Source: Hyphomicrobium sp. 99 (GTDB lineage Bacteria; Pseudomonadota; Alphaproteobacteria; Rhizobiales; Hyphomicrobiaceae). Taken from it: a DNA stretch of 64,000 bases. The notes beneath the pieces were generated by a model. It saw only the letters and a program-made list of their open reading frames with translations, made no database searches and was not told the DNA's origin. The position numbers and the translations under genes were made by a program. The stretch spans positions 1,054,001 to 1,118,000 of the forward strand of contig NZ_KQ031382.1 of assembly GCF_000384335.2 (NCBI RefSeq), given 5' to 3'. This document shows positions 62,464 through 64,000 of the stretch, piece after piece (the stretch's first letter is position 1; the number at the start of each line of letters is the position of its first letter).

Positions 62464-62505
62464 GCATCGGCGGGCGTAGGTCCGCCGATGCGCTTCGAAG
62501 AAGCG
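62464..62505 (+). terminator. Two adjacent hairpins between receptor and tonB
   Basis: GCATCGGCGG-N8-CCGCCGATGC (62464-62491, perfect 10-bp stem) is followed at once by CGCTTC-GAA-GAAGCG (62491-62505). They fill the gap between receptor and tonB. Without a T run they could attenuate tonB relative to the receptor or stabilise the receptor mRNA. Confidence 0.55.
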
Positions 62506-62528
62506 AGTTACCAGGGAGACGAGCGAAA

Positions 62529-63617
62529 TTGACGTTCCTTGAACGGCATGATCGTCGGCCGCGCGAAATGCGCTCGTCGGATTCTCAATCCCGCACGTTC
62601 GAGTCTTGGCCTATCCAAGGCAACGTCGTCCCGTTTGCTTTCGATAGGGTCGCGAGCAGCGACTGGAGAACACCGCATAGAGAACGGGTCGAAGCGGCGA
62701 AGGTGGCTCCGCCATCAAACCTCACGAAAGCGGAATCGCGAAAGCTGCTTGTCGCCACGATCGTCATTTCGGCGACCATTCACGCAGCTGCGATCGCATC
62801 AGTGATGTCGGGCGACACCGGCGAACAATTCGGCATGCTCGATAGCAAGACCGATACGTTCAGCCTCGCGACGACCCAATCGGTCGTTCTTGAATCGATT
62901 TCCACCCATGACGCGCAAACGGCGTCGGCTGCTGCTGCAGCGTCTCAGGCCGGAAGCGTCGAATCCGCGGAATCGGCGCCGCAGGACATGGCGGAGGTCA
63001 AGGAACCTCTTTCCGATGACCCGCCGCCGACACCGATCAAAGTCGCCGATGTGACGCCGACAGCGGTCGCGCCAACGGAAGACCCTCTGCAGGTGATTCG
63101 TGGTGGCGGCGAACCTGACACGGTGAGCGAGATCAAAGCTGCGGAGTTTTCAGAAACGCCCGTCGAAGAAATGCCGGAAGCGGTTGAGACGAAAGATGAC
63201 GCGCCCGCAAAGGCAAAGCAGGAAGAGAAGGTCGAAAAGGAACGCAAAGTTCAGCAGGAGGAATCGCATTATCAAACAGCGGGCGGCTCGGCATCGCGTT
63301 CAAGCGCCGAGCATGCGGTGGTCGATGGTCGGGCTTCTGCTAGCCGCGGAAATGCGTTGAGCTATGCGGCGGGCGTCCGGGCTCGTGTCGAACGCAATAA
63401 GCCGTCGGGCAACGGCCTCCGCGGAACGGTCCGCGTTTCATTCGGGATCACGACGACGGGCGAATTGAGTTATGTGAAGCTTTCCGAATCCTCCGGCAGC
63501 GCCAAGCTCGACCAGGTTGCGATGGATGCTGTCCGGCAAGCCGCACCATTTGACGAACCGCCGTCCGATCTGTCGCCGTCCCAGCTTGCCTATGTGATCC
63601 CGTTCTATTTCCGCTGA
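62529..63617 (+). CDS. tonB: TonB energy transducer protein
   Basis: Inner-membrane protein of 362 residues that couples the proton gradient to outer-membrane receptors. It has a long cytosolic N-terminus (about 70 residues), one helix (LLVATIVISATIHAAAIASV, about 73-92), a long acidic and proline-containing spacer, and the TonB C-terminal domain (about 275-362: GTVRVSFGITTTGELSYVKL, then SSGSAKLDQVAMDAVRQAAP). The start appears to be a TTG at 62529; an ATG at 62568 has no ribosome site. It probably serves the adjacent haem receptor, as HasB-like TonBs do. Confidence 0.88.
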   Translation: MTFLERHDRRPREMRSSDSQSRTFESWPIQGNVVPFAFDRVASSDWRTPHRERVEAAKVAPPSNLTKAESRKLLVATIVISATIHAAAIASVMSGDTGEQFGMLDSKTDTFSLATTQSVVLESISTHDAQTASAAAAASQAGSVESAESAPQDMAEVKEPLSDDPPPTPIKVADVTPTAVAPTEDPLQVIRGGGEPDTVSEIKAAEFSETPVEEMPEAVETKDDAPAKAKQEEKVEKERKVQQEESHYQTAGGSASRSSAEHAVVDGRASASRGNALSYAAGVRARVERNKPSGNGLRGTVRVSFGITTTGELSYVKLSESSGSAKLDQVAMDAVRQAAPFDEPPSDLSPSQLAYVIPFYFR

Positions 63618-63714
63618 GGCCTTCGCGAAGCTGCACTTTAGGCAACAACGGCTCAACGCGGCTATCGCGCATTACATAAAATGCGGCCCGCCCTAAAAAC
63701 AAAACCGAAAACCA

Positions 63715-63746
63715 CGAGAGCACTCGAGTTCACACGAGTGCTCTCG
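63715..63746 (-). terminator. Rho-independent terminator
   Basis: CGAGAGCACTCG and CGAGTGCTCTCG form a perfect 12-bp stem around an 8-nt loop. On the minus strand it is followed by a T-rich run (TTTTCGGTTTTGTTTTT), so it ends the minus-strand gene that enters from the right edge, and may also stop tonB transcripts. Confidence 0.85.
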
Positions 63747-63770
63747 GTAATGATCGTTGAAGCCCGATCG

Positions 63771-64000
63771 TTAAACGAGGGCTTCTTCCTTCACTTCCGT
63801 CTCTTCCTTTAGCGGCATAGCGAGTGGACGTTCGATCTGCGTGTCGCAAACGCGAGCCACGACGCCCGGTCCAAGAGCCTGAAGCGTTATCACTCTGCCA
63901 TTCCGAAATCGGATGGCGTCGCGGTGAAATGGTCCGTCCACCTGCGTGAACGTAGCACTTTCCCGGTCCGATACATCAGCATGTTCTTGGATGAACGACG
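63771..64000 (-). CDS. C-terminal part of an unknown protein (partial)
   Basis: A minus-strand frame enters from the right edge and stops with TAA at 63773-63771, giving the last 75 residues or so. Readable parts are ATFTQVDGPFHRDAIRFRNG and VITLQALGPGVVARVCDTQI, then a Glu/Lys-rich tail (KEETEVKEEALV). The codon use is like that of its neighbours and a strong terminator follows, so it is a real gene end. I do not recognise the family. Confidence 0.55.
   Translation of the reverse strand, partial: SFIQEHADVSDRESATFTQVDGPFHRDAIRFRNGRVITLQALGPGVVARVCDTQIERPLAMPLKEETEVKEEALV

Noticed and set aside
1..64000. CRISPR arrays, tRNA/rRNA genes, insertion sequences, prophage genes
   Set aside because: No regularly spaced repeats, no cloverleaf or rRNA sequence, and no transposase, integrase or phage protein was recognised on either strand.

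Overview
The window looks like chromosomal DNA of a Hyphomicrobiales (Rhizobiales) alphaproteobacterium, probably close to Hyphomicrobium/Rhodomicrobium. The reasons are high GC with strong third-position GC bias, many ATGA/GTGA gene overlaps, a full alphaproteobacterial hopanoid locus (hpnA-H, I, J, M, N) mixed with MEP-pathway genes, PQQ dehydrogenases and a rhizobial-style TonB. The genus is inferred from gene content only. I see no tRNA, rRNA, CRISPR array, insertion sequence or phage gene; almost all of the window is protein-coding.

Layout. (1) 1-15.6 kb is an accessory catabolic regulon. On the left are the tail of a probable ABC permease, an aminoaldehyde dehydrogenase, an APH-type kinase and an AraC regulator. 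A long minus-strand run then reads, in transcription order, B12-dependent diol dehydratase (alpha and beta subunits fused), its gamma subunit, an isochorismatase-type hydrolase, a PotDABC-type polyamine ABC importer and an SDR. Divergent from it are a class III aminotransferase and a second aldehyde dehydrogenase. No microcompartment shell or dehydratase-reactivase gene is present here. (2) 15.6-23.7 kb: an ABC-2 exporter, an SDR, and a two-gene RND efflux pump (permease, adaptor) with a small leader ORF, a large palindromic operator and a divergent TetR regulator. (3) 23.8-25.2 kb: a secreted sorbosone/sugar-dehydrogenase-like protein. (4) 25.2-44.9 kb: the hopanoid locus. Genes hpnA-B-C-D-E-F(shc)-G run on the plus strand, hpnH and ispH on minus, hpnN on plus, hpnJ and hpnI on minus, then an MlaA-like lipoprotein, hpnM and dxs. 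Isoprenoid precursor supply, squalene/hopene synthesis, side-chain building and lipid transport are thus encoded together; hpnK is absent. (5) 44.9-56 kb: paired small Cys-rich secreted proteins, a secreted low-complexity protein, a DUF1289 protein, the cobalt importer cbtBA under a cobalamin riboswitch, a histidine-phosphatase-like protein lacking its catalytic His, a PQQ alcohol dehydrogenase with a dihaem cytochrome c, a secreted ankyrin protein, two small unknown proteins, and an APC permease behind three small membrane proteins. (6) 56-64 kb: a c-di-GMP-responsive (PilZ) beta-glycan synthase with its HlyD-like partner (bgsBA-like layout), a haem-type TonB-dependent receptor followed by tonB, and the C-terminus of an unknown gene.

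Most interesting: the diol dehydratase aligns without gaps to the Klebsiella enzyme (as I remember it) and keeps every listed catalytic residue. However, the two residues that line the C3 side of the substrate appear changed (Ser301 to Asp, Gln336 to Ala). With a polyamine-type importer, aminoaldehyde dehydrogenases and an omega-aminotransferase, this suggests an undescribed non-compartmentalised pathway for an amino-substituted 1,2-diol, for example 3-amino-1,2-propanediol to 3-aminopropanal to beta-alanine. Cobalamin is a recurring theme: the AdoCbl dehydratase, HpnJ (B12-binding radical SAM) and riboswitch-controlled CbtAB.
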